From positions 1-25,616 of the forward strand of contig BTTE01000040.1 in the NCBI GenBank assembly GCA_036244975.1: a DNA stretch of 25,616 nt. Reading direction: 5' to 3'. This stretch comes from Sulfidibacterium sp036244975. Lineage in GTDB: Bacteria > Bacteroidota > Bacteroidia > Bacteroidales > F082. The position numbers and the translations under genes were made by a program. Numbering within the stretch: position 1 is the stretch's first letter; each line of letters starts with the position of its first letter. Positions 1-7,983 of this stretch are shown piece by piece. The notes beneath the pieces are model-generated. The model made no database searches. It saw nothing but the letters and a program-made list of their open reading frames with translations, and was not told the origin of the DNA.

Positions 1-129
1 ATAATTTAGTATTTTCTACATCAAGTTAAAAGGTAAGTACTGCAAATCACTTAACATGGCTACAAAGTTAAGCAAAATCATAAGAAATCATAATCTACCG
101 GAAATTTTTAACAAATCAGAATTTATCTC

Positions 130-2424
130 TTAAAAGCGATCTGTCTGCGCAGTTCCCGGGTCTATTCCTTTATGCTTTTTATCATATTTGCCACAGTCGA
201 ATTCGATATCTATATTTTTCAAGGGTTTTGAGAAATCATCCGAAGGACTGATGCCGAGTGAATGGTCGGCATACACTTTTCGCATGTAAAGTGCCCAGAT
301 AGGAAGCGCCATATTGGCGCCCTGACCGAGTTTGATCGTCCTGAAATGGACACTTCGGTCTTCGGCACCTACCCAAATGCCGGTAGTCAGTTTGGGAACG
401 ATGCCCATAAACCAGCCATCCGACTGATTTTGCGTGGTACCTGTTTTGCCGGCCACCGGGTTATTAAACCCATATCTGTAACGTAGCCGGATACCCGTTC
501 CGCTTTCCACAACACCTTCTAACAATTTAATCATTTTGTAGGCGGTAATTTCGCTCATGGCTTCTGTTTTTTTAGGAGCAGCCTGATAAAGTACGTTACC
601 GTTTTTATCTTCAATTTTCAGAATAAAGACAGGTTTGATATACACACCCTTGTCGGGAAAAGTGTTCATAGCTCCAACCATTTCGTAAAGTGAGAGATCA
701 GGTGTCCCCAAAGCAATGGCAGGAACCGGCGGAATATAAGATGTAATACCCATCTTATGTGCCATTTGTATGACAGCCTGGGGTGAGAAACGACCAATAA
801 GCCAGGCAGAGATCCAATTGTTTGAGTTGGCCAGCGCCCATTTCAGCGTTACCTCCTGACCAATGCGACGCGAGTCGGCATTGTGTGGTGTCCAGAAAGT
901 ACCGTTAGGCAATTTCACACTATACGAAATGTTGGGTACTTTGTAACAGGGGCTGTACTCACCCTCCTGCATGGCCAGCGTATAAAGAAACGGCTTAAAG
1001 GTAGAACCCACCTGCCGCCTGGCCTGTGTAACGTGGTCGTATTTAAAAAAGCGATAATCGATGCCTCCCACATAAGCCCTGACATATCCCGTACGGGTTT
1101 CCATAGACATTAGGCCGGCGTTCAGGATATACTTGTAATACCGGATAGAATCCATAGGAGTCATGGTAGTATCGATGATACCTTTCCACGAAAATACTTT
1201 CATGTGCACGGGTTTCTCAAAGGACATTTCGATGGAGTCCAAAGGAATGCCGGCATTTTTCATTACACGATAACGATCGGAACGACGCACGGCCTGCTGC
1301 ATAATTTTATCAATCTCCTTTTTAATTTGCTGTTGGGTAGCGCCCGGGAAAATAAAAGGTGCATGAGGCTGATCTTTCCAGCGTTCATAAAATGTCGGCT
1401 GGAGGTAATTGGCAAGATACTCATGGACAGCCTCTTCGGCATAGCGCTGCATTCTCGAATCGATGGTGGTATAAATACGCAAGCCATCCTTGTATAAATT
1501 ATAGGGCTTGCCGTTTGATTTAAAGTGGGTTTCGCTCCATTTATTCATAACGCGCCTGAGATATTCTCTAAAATAACGTGCCTGCCCGGTATTGTGATTC
1601 AACAGGCCATAATGCTCAACGCCGAGAGGCAATTTCCGTACCGAATCACGAACAGCTTTGGAGATGTAGCCGTATTTGTACATTTGCGACAGCACAAGAT
1701 TACGTCTGCTCATGGACGCTTTGGGATGTAGAACCGGGCTGTAATGAGTAGGCATATTCACCACGCCTGCGAGCAATGCCGATTCCTGCAGGTTGAGTGA
1801 GTCGGGTGTTTTGTCAAAGAACGTTTTGGCAGCTGATTTTATTCCGTAGGCATTGTGTCCGAAAAATACGGTATTCAGATACATGGCGATAATTTCTTCC
1901 TTAGAGTAGTACCTTTCAAGTTTTACAGCGGTAACCCACTCCTGAAATTTACGCACCACGAGCTGTAATTTATTCAGTTTGCCCCGCGGGAAAAGATTTT
2001 TTGCAAGTTGCTGCGTAATGGTACTTCCGCCCCCTTTATGCTTTCCGGTAAGTACGCCGTAAAGAACCCGGAGCAAAGCACGCGGGTCAATTCCGGAGTG
2101 CTCCTCGAAACGAACATCTTCCGTAGCAATCAGTGCATTAATCAGATAGGGTGAAACCTGACGGTAAGTAATATTGGAACGGTTCTCAATGTAGTAAGTG
2201 CCGAGAATCTTTCCATCGGAAGAAATAACTTCGGAAGCGAGATTACTCTGAGGATTTTCCAGTTGCTGAAAAGTAGGCATTTTTCCGAAAAAACCGGTAA
2301 TGATGCCATAAAAAAACAAAATAATCAGACTAAAGCCGAACAAATAAAGCAGCCAGAATTTGGTAATGTAATTGAACCATTTATATTTTTTCTTCCCTGC
2401 GTTCCCGGTCATTTTTTGTTCCAT
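130..2424 (-). CDS. mrcA: Class A penicillin-binding protein 1A (bifunctional transglycosylase/transpeptidase)
   Basis: Bifunctional peptidoglycan synthase that polymerises lipid II into glycan strands and cross-links their stem peptides on the periplasmic face of the inner membrane. The 764-residue product has a short basic cytoplasmic tail and one membrane anchor at about residues 18-46. The GT51 transglycosylase domain follows, with the catalytic Glu102 in EDVRFEEHSG and the GGSTITQQLAKN motif at about 131-143. The transpeptidase domain has the nucleophile in GSTFK (Ser474, Lys477), SNN at 534-536 and KTGTT at 660-664. All catalytic motifs are intact and the length is normal for the family. 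It lies 23 bases downstream of gldH on the same strand, so it is probably the last gene of a ricT-gldH-PBP1A unit. The 129 bases beyond its stop hold no clear terminator or gene. Confidence 0.96.
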   Translation of the reverse strand: MEQKMTGNAGKKKYKWFNYITKFWLLYLFGFSLIILFFYGIITGFFGKMPTFQQLENPQSNLASEVISSDGKILGTYYIENRSNITYRQVSPYLINALIATEDVRFEEHSGIDPRALLRVLYGVLTGKHKGGGSTITQQLAKNLFPRGKLNKLQLVVRKFQEWVTAVKLERYYSKEEIIAMYLNTVFFGHNAYGIKSAAKTFFDKTPDSLNLQESALLAGVVNMPTHYSPVLHPKASMSRRNLVLSQMYKYGYISKAVRDSVRKLPLGVEHYGLLNHNTGQARYFREYLRRVMNKWSETHFKSNGKPYNLYKDGLRIYTTIDSRMQRYAEEAVHEYLANYLQPTFYERWKDQPHAPFIFPGATQQQIKKEIDKIMQQAVRRSDRYRVMKNAGIPLDSIEMSFEKPVHMKVFSWKGIIDTTMTPMDSIRYYKYILNAGLMSMETRTGYVRAYVGGIDYRFFKYDHVTQARRQVGSTFKPFLYTLAMQEGEYSPCYKVPNISYSVKLPNGTFWTPHNADSRRIGQEVTLKWALANSNNWISAWLIGRFSPQAVIQMAHKMGITSYIPPVPAIALGTPDLSLYEMVGAMNTFPDKGVYIKPVFILKIEDKNGNVLYQAAPKKTEAMSEITAYKMIKLLEGVVESGTGIRLRYRYGFNNPVAGKTGTTQNQSDGWFMGIVPKLTTGIWVGAEDRSVHFRTIKLGQGANMALPIWALYMRKVYADHSLGISPSDDFSKPLKNIDIEFDCGKYDKKHKGIDPGTAQTDRF

Positions 2425-2447
2425 GGAATATTATTTTTTCAAAAAGA

Positions 2448-2921
2448 TTATTCGACTTTCTCAATGTTCAACCCCACGCTTTTAATAGCTCTTAGCGTGT
2501 CAACACGCATGGCCTGCCATATCAAAAACTCATAATTTCCCGGCATGGGAAACTTAAGCTTCGACTTCAGCAGTACATGGTCTTCTTTTATTTCACCCCA
2601 GCCTTTACCCATCCATTTTCCCTGCACCGTAGCCAGCATAATTTCGAGGGTATCCTTCGTATAAGTTCCATTGGGAAAATGCGTTTGCATAAACAAATAA
2701 AGGTTGCTATAGCGATATTTCACGGTATGCCTGATATCAAAATAAAAGTTATAGAGGGACAGTGTATCCGTTACCGGCACTGTAAATTTCACGGTATCAT
2801 TTTTTGACCAGGAACCATGAATATCCACCGCCTGCGTGTACAAATCAGCTCTGTTGCAACTTGTCAAAAGTAATGCGACAAAAAGCGGAGATAATAATAT
2901 TTTAAAACGAAAAGATAACAT
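2448..2921 (-). CDS. gldH: Gliding motility lipoprotein GldH family protein
   Basis: A 157-residue outer-envelope lipoprotein. It begins with a hydrophobic signal sequence ending in a lipobox, LLTSC, with the lipidated cysteine at residue 22. The remainder looks like a single beta-rich domain, including the stretch HGSWSKNDTVKFTVP near residues 35-49, which resembles the conserved start of the GldH domain. GldH is needed for gliding in Flavobacterium, but homologues occur widely in non-gliding Bacteroidota, where the role is not settled, so motility should not be inferred here. The assignment rests on the lipobox, the size, the sequence resemblance and the position between ricT and a class A PBP, which I recall as a conserved Bacteroidota neighbourhood. 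It starts 48 bases after the ricT stop and is probably co-transcribed with it. Confidence 0.85.
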   Translation of the reverse strand: MLSFRFKILLSPLFVALLLTSCNRADLYTQAVDIHGSWSKNDTVKFTVPVTDTLSLYNFYFDIRHTVKYRYSNLYLFMQTHFPNGTYTKDTLEIMLATVQGKWMGKGWGEIKEDHVLLKSKLKFPMPGNYEFLIWQAMRVDTLRAIKSVGLNIEKVE

Positions 2922-2969
2922 ACATTATCAATAATGAAATTTTGTTTGTTTTATTATTAGAAGTCCCCC

Positions 2970-4079
2970 TTAAATGTATGAAACAAAGTCATCAGTGCTA
3001 CCGGCCTCTTCACTCGTTTTTTGTTCCTTTTGCAATGCAAAAGTCTCCAGATCAGCTGGTAACCTGTTTTTTTGATTCATTCGGATTACTTTTTTAACTT
3101 TATCAACAGGAATAGCCATCAAGCTGTCGGGCTCATCTGCATAAGCAAACCACATCAATTTTTGGAAGATATCGCTTTTTTGATAATGGGCCGTTCCTTT
3201 TTTTGTTCGCAATACCGTTTTTACATCTGGAAATTCCGCCAGCGCATCGATGTAATTATCCAATTCGTAATTCAGGCAGCATTTCAACTTACCACATTGT
3301 CCTGTAAGCTTTTGCGGATTTAAAGATAGCTGTTGGGTCCTGGCTGAATTGGTGGAAACACTTTTAAAGGTACTCATGTGGGAAGCACAGCAAAGTTCGC
3401 GGCCACAGGAGCCGATACCTCCCAGCTTGGCAGCTTCCTGACGCACACCAATCTGGCGCATCTCCACCCGCACTTTAAATTCATCGGCCAGCCGGCGAAT
3501 CAGCTGCCGAAAATCAACCCTGTCGTTGGCCGTAAAATAAAAAATAGCCTTGGCCTTATCTCCGAGATACTCCACATCATTTACCTTCATCTCAAGCCCA
3601 AGTTCCTCGGCAATTCTGCGTGTACCAAACAAAGCTTCTTTTTCGTGAGAAATGGCCGCCAGCCATTTCTCGATATCGTTTGGTCTGGCATGACGATATA
3701 CTTTCTTGACTTCCGTGCGCGAAGTGTCAAAATTTTTCCGTTTCATCTGTAGTTTTACCAATTCTCCGCTTAAAGCAACAATACCGATATCATGACCGGG
3801 ACTGGTTTCCACAGTTACAATTTCACTCTCTTTAAGGTTAAGCTCCGGCGGACACAAAAAGAAATCTTTCCGGCCGTTCTTGAAACGAATCTCAACAAAT
3901 TGTTCCTTATCATTTTGCCCGGGGTCGTTATACCCGGACAGCCAGTTAAAAGAGCTTAGTTTACAGCACCTTGATTGCTGAACAGAAACGTTATAACCCG
4001 ATTGATTATTGACAATACAACAACCTCTGTTACTAACTATATTTTTGATTCGGTCTTTATTTTCCAAATTATTTTCCAT
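2970..4079 (-). CDS. ricT: PSP1 domain protein (RicT/YaaT family)
   Basis: PSP1-domain protein of the RicT/YaaT family. In Bacillus subtilis, RicT with two partners forms an Fe-S-containing complex affecting RNase Y-dependent mRNA processing; the role in Bacteroidota is not established. The PSP1 core carries the family cysteine cluster GSCGRELCC and GQCGKLKCC (Cys225, 230, 231 and Cys262, 267, 268). Two further cysteine pairs lie near the N-terminus (20-21 and 38-39). The reading frame extends upstream to a TTG at 4109, but the ATG at 4079 is preferred. The TTG lies inside a perfect -7 promoter element, so a transcript from it could not include that codon. Chosen this way the protein is 369 residues. 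It is the first gene of the ricT-gldH-PBP1A unit. In many Bacteroidota holB lies just upstream, but here holB is about 20 kb away. Confidence 0.9.
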   Translation of the reverse strand: MENNLENKDRIKNIVSNRGCCIVNNQSGYNVSVQQSRCCKLSSFNWLSGYNDPGQNDKEQFVEIRFKNGRKDFFLCPPELNLKESEIVTVETSPGHDIGIVALSGELVKLQMKRKNFDTSRTEVKKVYRHARPNDIEKWLAAISHEKEALFGTRRIAEELGLEMKVNDVEYLGDKAKAIFYFTANDRVDFRQLIRRLADEFKVRVEMRQIGVRQEAAKLGGIGSCGRELCCASHMSTFKSVSTNSARTQQLSLNPQKLTGQCGKLKCCLNYELDNYIDALAEFPDVKTVLRTKKGTAHYQKSDIFQKLMWFAYADEPDSLMAIPVDKVKKVIRMNQKNRLPADLETFALQKEQKTSEEAGSTDDFVSYI

Positions 4080-4106
4080 TTCTTTCAATTTCAAACCACG
4101 AAAGTA

Positions 4107-4135
4107 CAAAAGTAGGAAAATTATACTTGAAGCAA
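4107..4135 (-). promoter_or_regulatory. Bacteroidota-type promoter of ricT
   Basis: Read on the minus strand, TTG at 4135-4133 is followed after 18 bases by TACTTTTG at 4114-4107. This matches the Bacteroidota primary sigma factor consensus (-33 TTG, -7 TAnnTTTG). The -7 element ends 27 bases before the ATG of ricT and overlaps the alternative TTG start, which decides the start choice. Confidence 0.65.
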
Positions 4136-4244
4136 TTTTCCCGGCTAAATAATATTTTGAGATACTAACAAGTATTTTTCGGTTCTACTATCATTTAGCG
4201 GGTAAATTGCTTTTGCCGTACCAAAGGGATGCCTTTGGGAGAAG

Positions 4245-4487
4245 TCAGAAGACCGAAGGCGGGTTAACATTCTCTTCAATAATTTGCGATAGAATTAATG
4301 CTGTCTGATCAGGATAATACACATTTATGTTTTGATCTGTCATAAGCCAATGTCTGATGGCAGGCTTCTCTTTGAGATTTAGCGTTTTTATTACGGCTAC
4401 GCCCATTTGCTGCAAGGCAGGAATAACTTCTCTGGCACGCATAATATGACCGTTTCCCGTACCTTGAATACCATATAATATTTTCAT
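4245..4487 (-). pseudogene. Glycosyltransferase remnant with in-frame internal deletion
   Basis: An 80-codon open frame that looks like the two ends of a glycosyltransferase joined together. Residues 1-29 (MKILYGIQGTGNGHI and following) are the typical N-terminus of a GT-B family of about 330-370 residues common in Bacteroidota. Residues from about 24 on (ALQQMGVAVIKTLNL, then IRHWL and a YPD motif) resemble that family's extreme C-terminus. The central nucleotide-sugar-binding and catalytic part is absent. Motifs like LQxMG occur in both ends of the family, so a deletion between short homologous sequences near 4398-4418 would give this product without breaking the frame. A full-length enzyme cannot be made. 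It follows the similarly damaged metallophosphoesterase by 17 bases, and intact homologues of the two are often neighbours. Confidence in the family is moderate and in the truncation high. Confidence 0.7.
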
Positions 4488-4504
4488 GGGCTTGTAGATA
4501 ACTT

Positions 4505-5099
4505 TTAAAAGGTGATAATTTCTTTCTTTAAAGAAGCGAAAATCTCCTGGTAGGATGGAAAGACGGTCATTTCTGTAGAGGCCTCATGCATACCGGGATT
4601 GTCTTTATAATAATAAATATTCCAGTCTTTTCCATCGAATTCCAAAGATGTCAGATTTTCAATCCAGTCGCCTGAATTTAAATAGGTTATTTCACCGGTT
4701 TCCGTGCTCATCTTGCTTATCTCGGGTTTGTGTATATGCCCGCATACGACATAGTCAAAACCGTTTTTTGCACCGGTTTCAGCTACAATAGTTTCAAACT
4801 TATTGATATATTTTACAGCTGATTTTACTTTGTCTTTTACTTTGGCCGCAAACGAAATGTGACCTTTCCCCAGCCATTTGCTGACCGTGTTGGCAAAACT
4901 GTTGATGTAAATTAAAATATCGTAACCGACTCCACAACCGCTTGTTAAACTGCCATATATCAATTATGTCTCCATTGAGAATCAGTGTTTTCGGATGAAT
5001 ACTTCTGAGATATAGTATTAACTCTTTGCTTCGACAGCCATAAGTGCCCAGGTGCATATCCGATAATACAACAACTTCCAGTGTTCTCCTGTTGTTCAT
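4505..5099 (-). pseudogene. Metallophosphoesterase (LpxH-like, UDP-2,3-diacylglucosamine diphosphatase family), deleted and frameshifted
   Basis: Remains of a calcineurin-type metallophosphoesterase in two frames. The 5' part (ATG at 5099 to about 4940) has the first two metal-binding blocks, SDMHLG and NGDIID, ending in IWQFNKR. The 3' part is in another frame from about 4933 to 4505. It begins at VGYDILIYINSF and includes the C-terminal metal motif GHIHKPE and a YLNSGDWIENL segment. Intact relatives have about 80-90 residues between these points, including the GNHD block and the HGD block. Both are missing, so this is a deletion plus frame change, not a simple one-base shift, and the product cannot be active. 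Outside the junction the sequence is clean, so the event looks recent, or is an assembly artefact. The original gene was probably co-transcribed with the adjoining glycosyltransferase. Confidence 0.8.
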
Positions 5100-5307
5100 C
5101 TAATCCCAATTAAATTTCAAAATATGAAGTACATAATTCTTTTAAACAAATGACAGGGCAAGAATAAACCTTAAATATTAACTGGATGTTAGCAGGTTGT
5201 TAATTTTGTATTATTTAAAATTACGAAGTTGTTTTTAAAATGGGGTTTGAATACTATACGCAATGGGCAGCGGATGCATGTGCCAGGGAATGTGTATGTA
5301 ACGAACT

Positions 5308-7515
5308 TTAAATAATCCGGATAGCGCCCCGGTTTCCTCTTTCAAATTTACCGATGGCAACAGCTGCGGTTATGCCGTTTTTCATTAAATCGTTCAGGTA
5401 TTTCTCTGCGTCTTTCTCCGGAAGGGCTACCAACAATCCGCCTGAAGTCTGGGCATCGCAAAGCAACAGTTGTTCGGTACGGGGCAGACCTCCGAAGTCC
5501 ACAAAAGGTTTTACAAACTCCAGGTTGTTGTATGTGCCGCCCGGAATGATGCCTGCCGTGGCAAGATTTTTCACTTCTCGCAGGAAAGGAACTTTCTCAA
5601 AATCAATACGTACATCACATTTTGAGGCCGAGCTCATCTCTTTCAAGTGACCCAGTAGCCCGAAGCCGGTAACATCGGTGCAGGCGTGGATTTCGTAATG
5701 CATCATCACCTCTGCCGGAATTTTGTTCAGCGTGGCCATAAGCCGGCTTACCTCCTGCCGTAAGGCATCGTCCACCATGCCGCGCTTGATGGCGGTGGAG
5801 AGAATCCCGGTACCCAATGGTTTGGTGAGTATCAGCACATCGCCTGACCGGGCACCCTCATTTTTTATAATCCTGTCGGGATGAATACTTCCGGTAACCA
5901 CCATGCCGTATTTAGGCTCAGGGTCTTCGATGGTGTGGCCACCGAGGATGGCAATGCCGGCTTCGGTGGCTTTATCCTGCGCACCTTTCAGGATTTGTTC
6001 TAAAACACGTATGGGCAAAGCCCCTTCGGGGAAACCCACAATGTTCAGGGCAAACAACGGTTTGGCACCCATGGCGTAAATATCACTTAACGCATTGGCA
6101 GCAGCAATGGTGCCGAAATCGTACGGGTCGTCCACAATGGGCGTAAAAAAATCGAGGGTTTGTACGATAGCCGTATTTTCATTGATTTTATAAACCGTGG
6201 CGTCATCGGAGGTTTCCGTTCCCACCAGTACCTGCGGGTCGAAAAGCGGTTTGAGTTTGGACAATACACTCTCCAGATGCTGCGGTTGGATTTTGCAGGC
6301 ACAGCCCAGTCCGTGGGTGTAATGCGTGAGCTTAATTTCTTTGTCATCAGCTGTTCCCGGTGCCGGCGATTTTTCTTCTTTAGGCATAAGCGTTTTCACA
6401 GTCCGAATAATCTCGCCGGCGGCTTTTTTTACTTCGTCCATGGTCAGGTTGCGACCGGTGGAAAAGCGGATAGTTCCCATGGCAAAGTCCGGCGGTACCA
6501 ACATGGCTTCCAGTACAGTCGAAACGTCAATGCTTTCGGAATGGCAGGCAGCGCCCGCCGAAGCAGCCACACCTTCCATCCGGTCGAGCAACGTATTGGC
6601 TTCTATCCGCGGAAAAGAGATGCTCAGTGTATTGGGTAACCGTTTTTCGGGATGGCCGTTCAGCTTGATGCCGGGCAGTGCTTCCCGCAATAGTTTGTAA
6701 AGATAATCCCGTGTTTTGCGACTGTGCTCTGTGCTTTCTGACAAATGTTCCTTTGCCAGTTCACAGGCTTTGCCGAGACCCACAATCTCCAGCACATTTT
6801 CGGTCCCGGCACGCAGGTTTTGCTCATGGCCGGCACCATGAATCAACTTTTCGAGATGGACTCCATTTCGGATAAACAATGCACCAATACCTTTGGGAGC
6901 ATAGAGTTTGTGACCGGCAATACTCAGCATGTCCACATTCATTTTCTGCACATCCACCGAAATTTTTCCCAGAGATTGTGCTGCATCGCTGTGAAAGAAG
7001 ATGCCGTTTTCACGGGCAATTTTCCCAATTTCTTCCACCGGCTGGATACTGCCTATTTCGTTGTTGGCATGCATGATCGTTATCAGAATAGTTTCGGGAC
7101 GAATGGCCGCTTTCAGTGCGTCCAGCTTAATGATGCCGAATTTATCCACAGGAATGGTAGTAACTTCAAATCCCTGTTTTTCGAGGTACCGGCAAACCTC
7201 AAATACGGCGGGATGCTCCACTGCCGAAGTGATGATATGGTTGCCTTTGTGCCGGTTGGCCAAGGCAATGCCTTTGATGGCGTAGTTGTTGGATTCGGTG
7301 CCTCCGCTGGTAAAAATAATCTCCGAAGGTTCGCAATGGATGGTTTCGGCCACCTGGCGGCGGGCTTTTTCCACAGCCATTTTGGTTTTCACGCCGTAAG
7401 CGTGCACGCTGGACGGATTTCCAAAATAAGCTTCAAGATAGGGTCGCATGGCATCTGCCACCTCTTTGGCAATGGGTGTCGTGGCGTTGTAATCAAGATA
7501 AATGGGGTTCTTCAT
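5308..7515 (-). CDS. selD: Fused cysteine desulfurase/selenocysteine lyase (NifS/IscS-type) and selenide,water dikinase (SelD)
   Basis: One uninterrupted 735-residue frame with two enzymes. Residues 1-377 are a class V aminotransferase-fold cysteine desulfurase. The PLP lysine is Lys203 in SIAGHKLYAPKG, substrate-binding motifs TSGGTESNN and HANNEIG are present, and the active cysteine is Cys324 in SAGAACHSES. A Lys/Glu/Pro-rich linker (about 378-392) leads to SelD, about 393-735. Its N-terminal catalytic motif is HGLGCACK, with Cys405, Cys407 and Lys408; the catalytic position is cysteine, not selenocysteine. SelD makes selenophosphate from selenide and ATP. The desulfurase half would plausibly supply selenide by removing selenium from selenocysteine, so the fusion could channel a toxic intermediate. 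The start is the only ATG fitting the NifS N-terminus (IYLDYNATTP). The selenophosphate user selU lies upstream on the same strand. Confidence 0.94.
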   Translation of the reverse strand: MKNPIYLDYNATTPIAKEVADAMRPYLEAYFGNPSSVHAYGVKTKMAVEKARRQVAETIHCEPSEIIFTSGGTESNNYAIKGIALANRHKGNHIITSAVEHPAVFEVCRYLEKQGFEVTTIPVDKFGIIKLDALKAAIRPETILITIMHANNEIGSIQPVEEIGKIARENGIFFHSDAAQSLGKISVDVQKMNVDMLSIAGHKLYAPKGIGALFIRNGVHLEKLIHGAGHEQNLRAGTENVLEIVGLGKACELAKEHLSESTEHSRKTRDYLYKLLREALPGIKLNGHPEKRLPNTLSISFPRIEANTLLDRMEGVAASAGAACHSESIDVSTVLEAMLVPPDFAMGTIRFSTGRNLTMDEVKKAAGEIIRTVKTLMPKEEKSPAPGTADDKEIKLTHYTHGLGCACKIQPQHLESVLSKLKPLFDPQVLVGTETSDDATVYKINENTAIVQTLDFFTPIVDDPYDFGTIAAANALSDIYAMGAKPLFALNIVGFPEGALPIRVLEQILKGAQDKATEAGIAILGGHTIEDPEPKYGMVVTGSIHPDRIIKNEGARSGDVLILTKPLGTGILSTAIKRGMVDDALRQEVSRLMATLNKIPAEVMMHYEIHACTDVTGFGLLGHLKEMSSASKCDVRIDFEKVPFLREVKNLATAGIIPGGTYNNLEFVKPFVDFGGLPRTEQLLLCDAQTSGGLLVALPEKDAEKYLNDLMKNGITAAVAIGKFERGNRGAIRII

Positions 7516-7557
7516 AAGTTTGAAGTGCCTAAAGTTTGAAGTACTTAAAGTACCTGA
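7516..7557. repeat. Short degenerate tandem repeat directly upstream of nifS-selD
   Basis: Two near-identical 15-base units, AAGTTTGAAGTGCCT at 7516-7530 and AAAGTTTGAAGTACT at 7531-7545, followed by a partial third, TAAAGTACCTG, to about 7556. The block abuts the start codon of the fused nifS-selD gene and occupies its leader. It also contains a near-palindrome (AGTACTTAAAGTACC). Function unknown; it may be an intergenic repeat family or affect translation initiation. Confidence 0.6.
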
Positions 7558-7641
7558 AAAAATTGAATTGATAATAAGTTTGCATTTGTGACTTGAATTC
7601 AGCGAATGTAAAATGAAACAAATCTGACAATGGGTATGAAA

Positions 7642-7983
7642 TTAATTGTTTGTCAATACCTTTCTTATTTGTTCTGCCAGCTCCGGAATTTTATTTTTGA
7701 CGACATCCCAAACAATGGAATAATTTATTCCAAAATAATCGTGAATGAGTTTGTCACGCATTCCCGCCATATTTTTCCAGGGAATATCTTTCCACTGATA
7801 TTTCACATCAGCAGGAATTTTTTTTGTGGCTTCACCAATAATTTCCAGACTTCTGACAACAGCCCTTTTAAGGGTTTCATTGTTAATGAAATCAGTTTTT
7901 GTGGTTTGAGATGTGATTTCAGAAAGAATAAAATCACATTCGTCCAGGATATGCCTGAGTAGCTCTGTGTAATGTTTAGACAT
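7642..7983 (-). CDS. hepT: HepT-like HEPN toxin (ribonuclease) of a MntA/HepT system
   Basis: A 113-residue, largely helical HEPN-domain protein (DUF86/HepT family), the toxin of a type VII toxin-antitoxin pair. The RNase motif RX4HXY is present as RDKLIHDY (Arg76, His81, Tyr83). In studied systems the cognate MntA inactivates HepT by adding AMP groups to the tyrosine of this motif, and Tyr83 is in that position here. The ATG at 7983 overlaps the end of mntA by 8 bases, the usual tight coupling of these pairs. The protein has normal length and looks intact. It ends 126 bases before the fused nifS-selD gene on the same strand. Nothing suggests a functional link to selenium metabolism beyond position. 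Confidence 0.88.
   Translation of the reverse strand: MSKHYTELLRHILDECDFILSEITSQTTKTDFINNETLKRAVVRSLEIIGEATKKIPADVKYQWKDIPWKNMAGMRDKLIHDYFGINYSIVWDVVKNKIPELAEQIRKVLTNN

Noticed and set aside
1..129. A weak inverted repeat (CTTAAC/GTTAAG, 50-72) beyond the PBP1A stop as a terminator.
   Set aside because: The stem is only 6 bp, AT-rich, with an 11-base loop and no T run; it is not distinguishable from chance.
4080..4109. A longer ricT starting at TTG 4109.
   Set aside because: The TTG overlaps the perfect -7 element TACTTTTG, so it would not be transcribed; ATG 4079 is a better start.
4221..4238. A perfect 7-bp inverted repeat (CCAAAGG/CCTTTGG, 4-base loop) after the glycosyltransferase remnant.
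   Set aside because: There is no T run on the 3' side of either strand, so it does not qualify as an intrinsic terminator; it could arise by chance.
5240..5311. A 23-codon plus-strand frame with three cysteines, next to the end of nifS-selD.
   Set aside because: Too short, overlaps the convergent gene's stop, and has no promoter or conserved pattern that I can recognise.
6288..6320. Possible selenocysteine (in-frame TGA) in the SelD active site.
   Set aside because: The catalytic position is encoded as cysteine in GLGCACK and no in-frame TGA is present.
6745..7539. A 264-codon open frame on the plus strand opposite the NifS half of the fusion gene.
   Set aside because: It is fully antisense to a gene with intact catalytic motifs, its predicted protein has the His/Phe/Cys-rich composition of a shadow frame, and it resembles no family.
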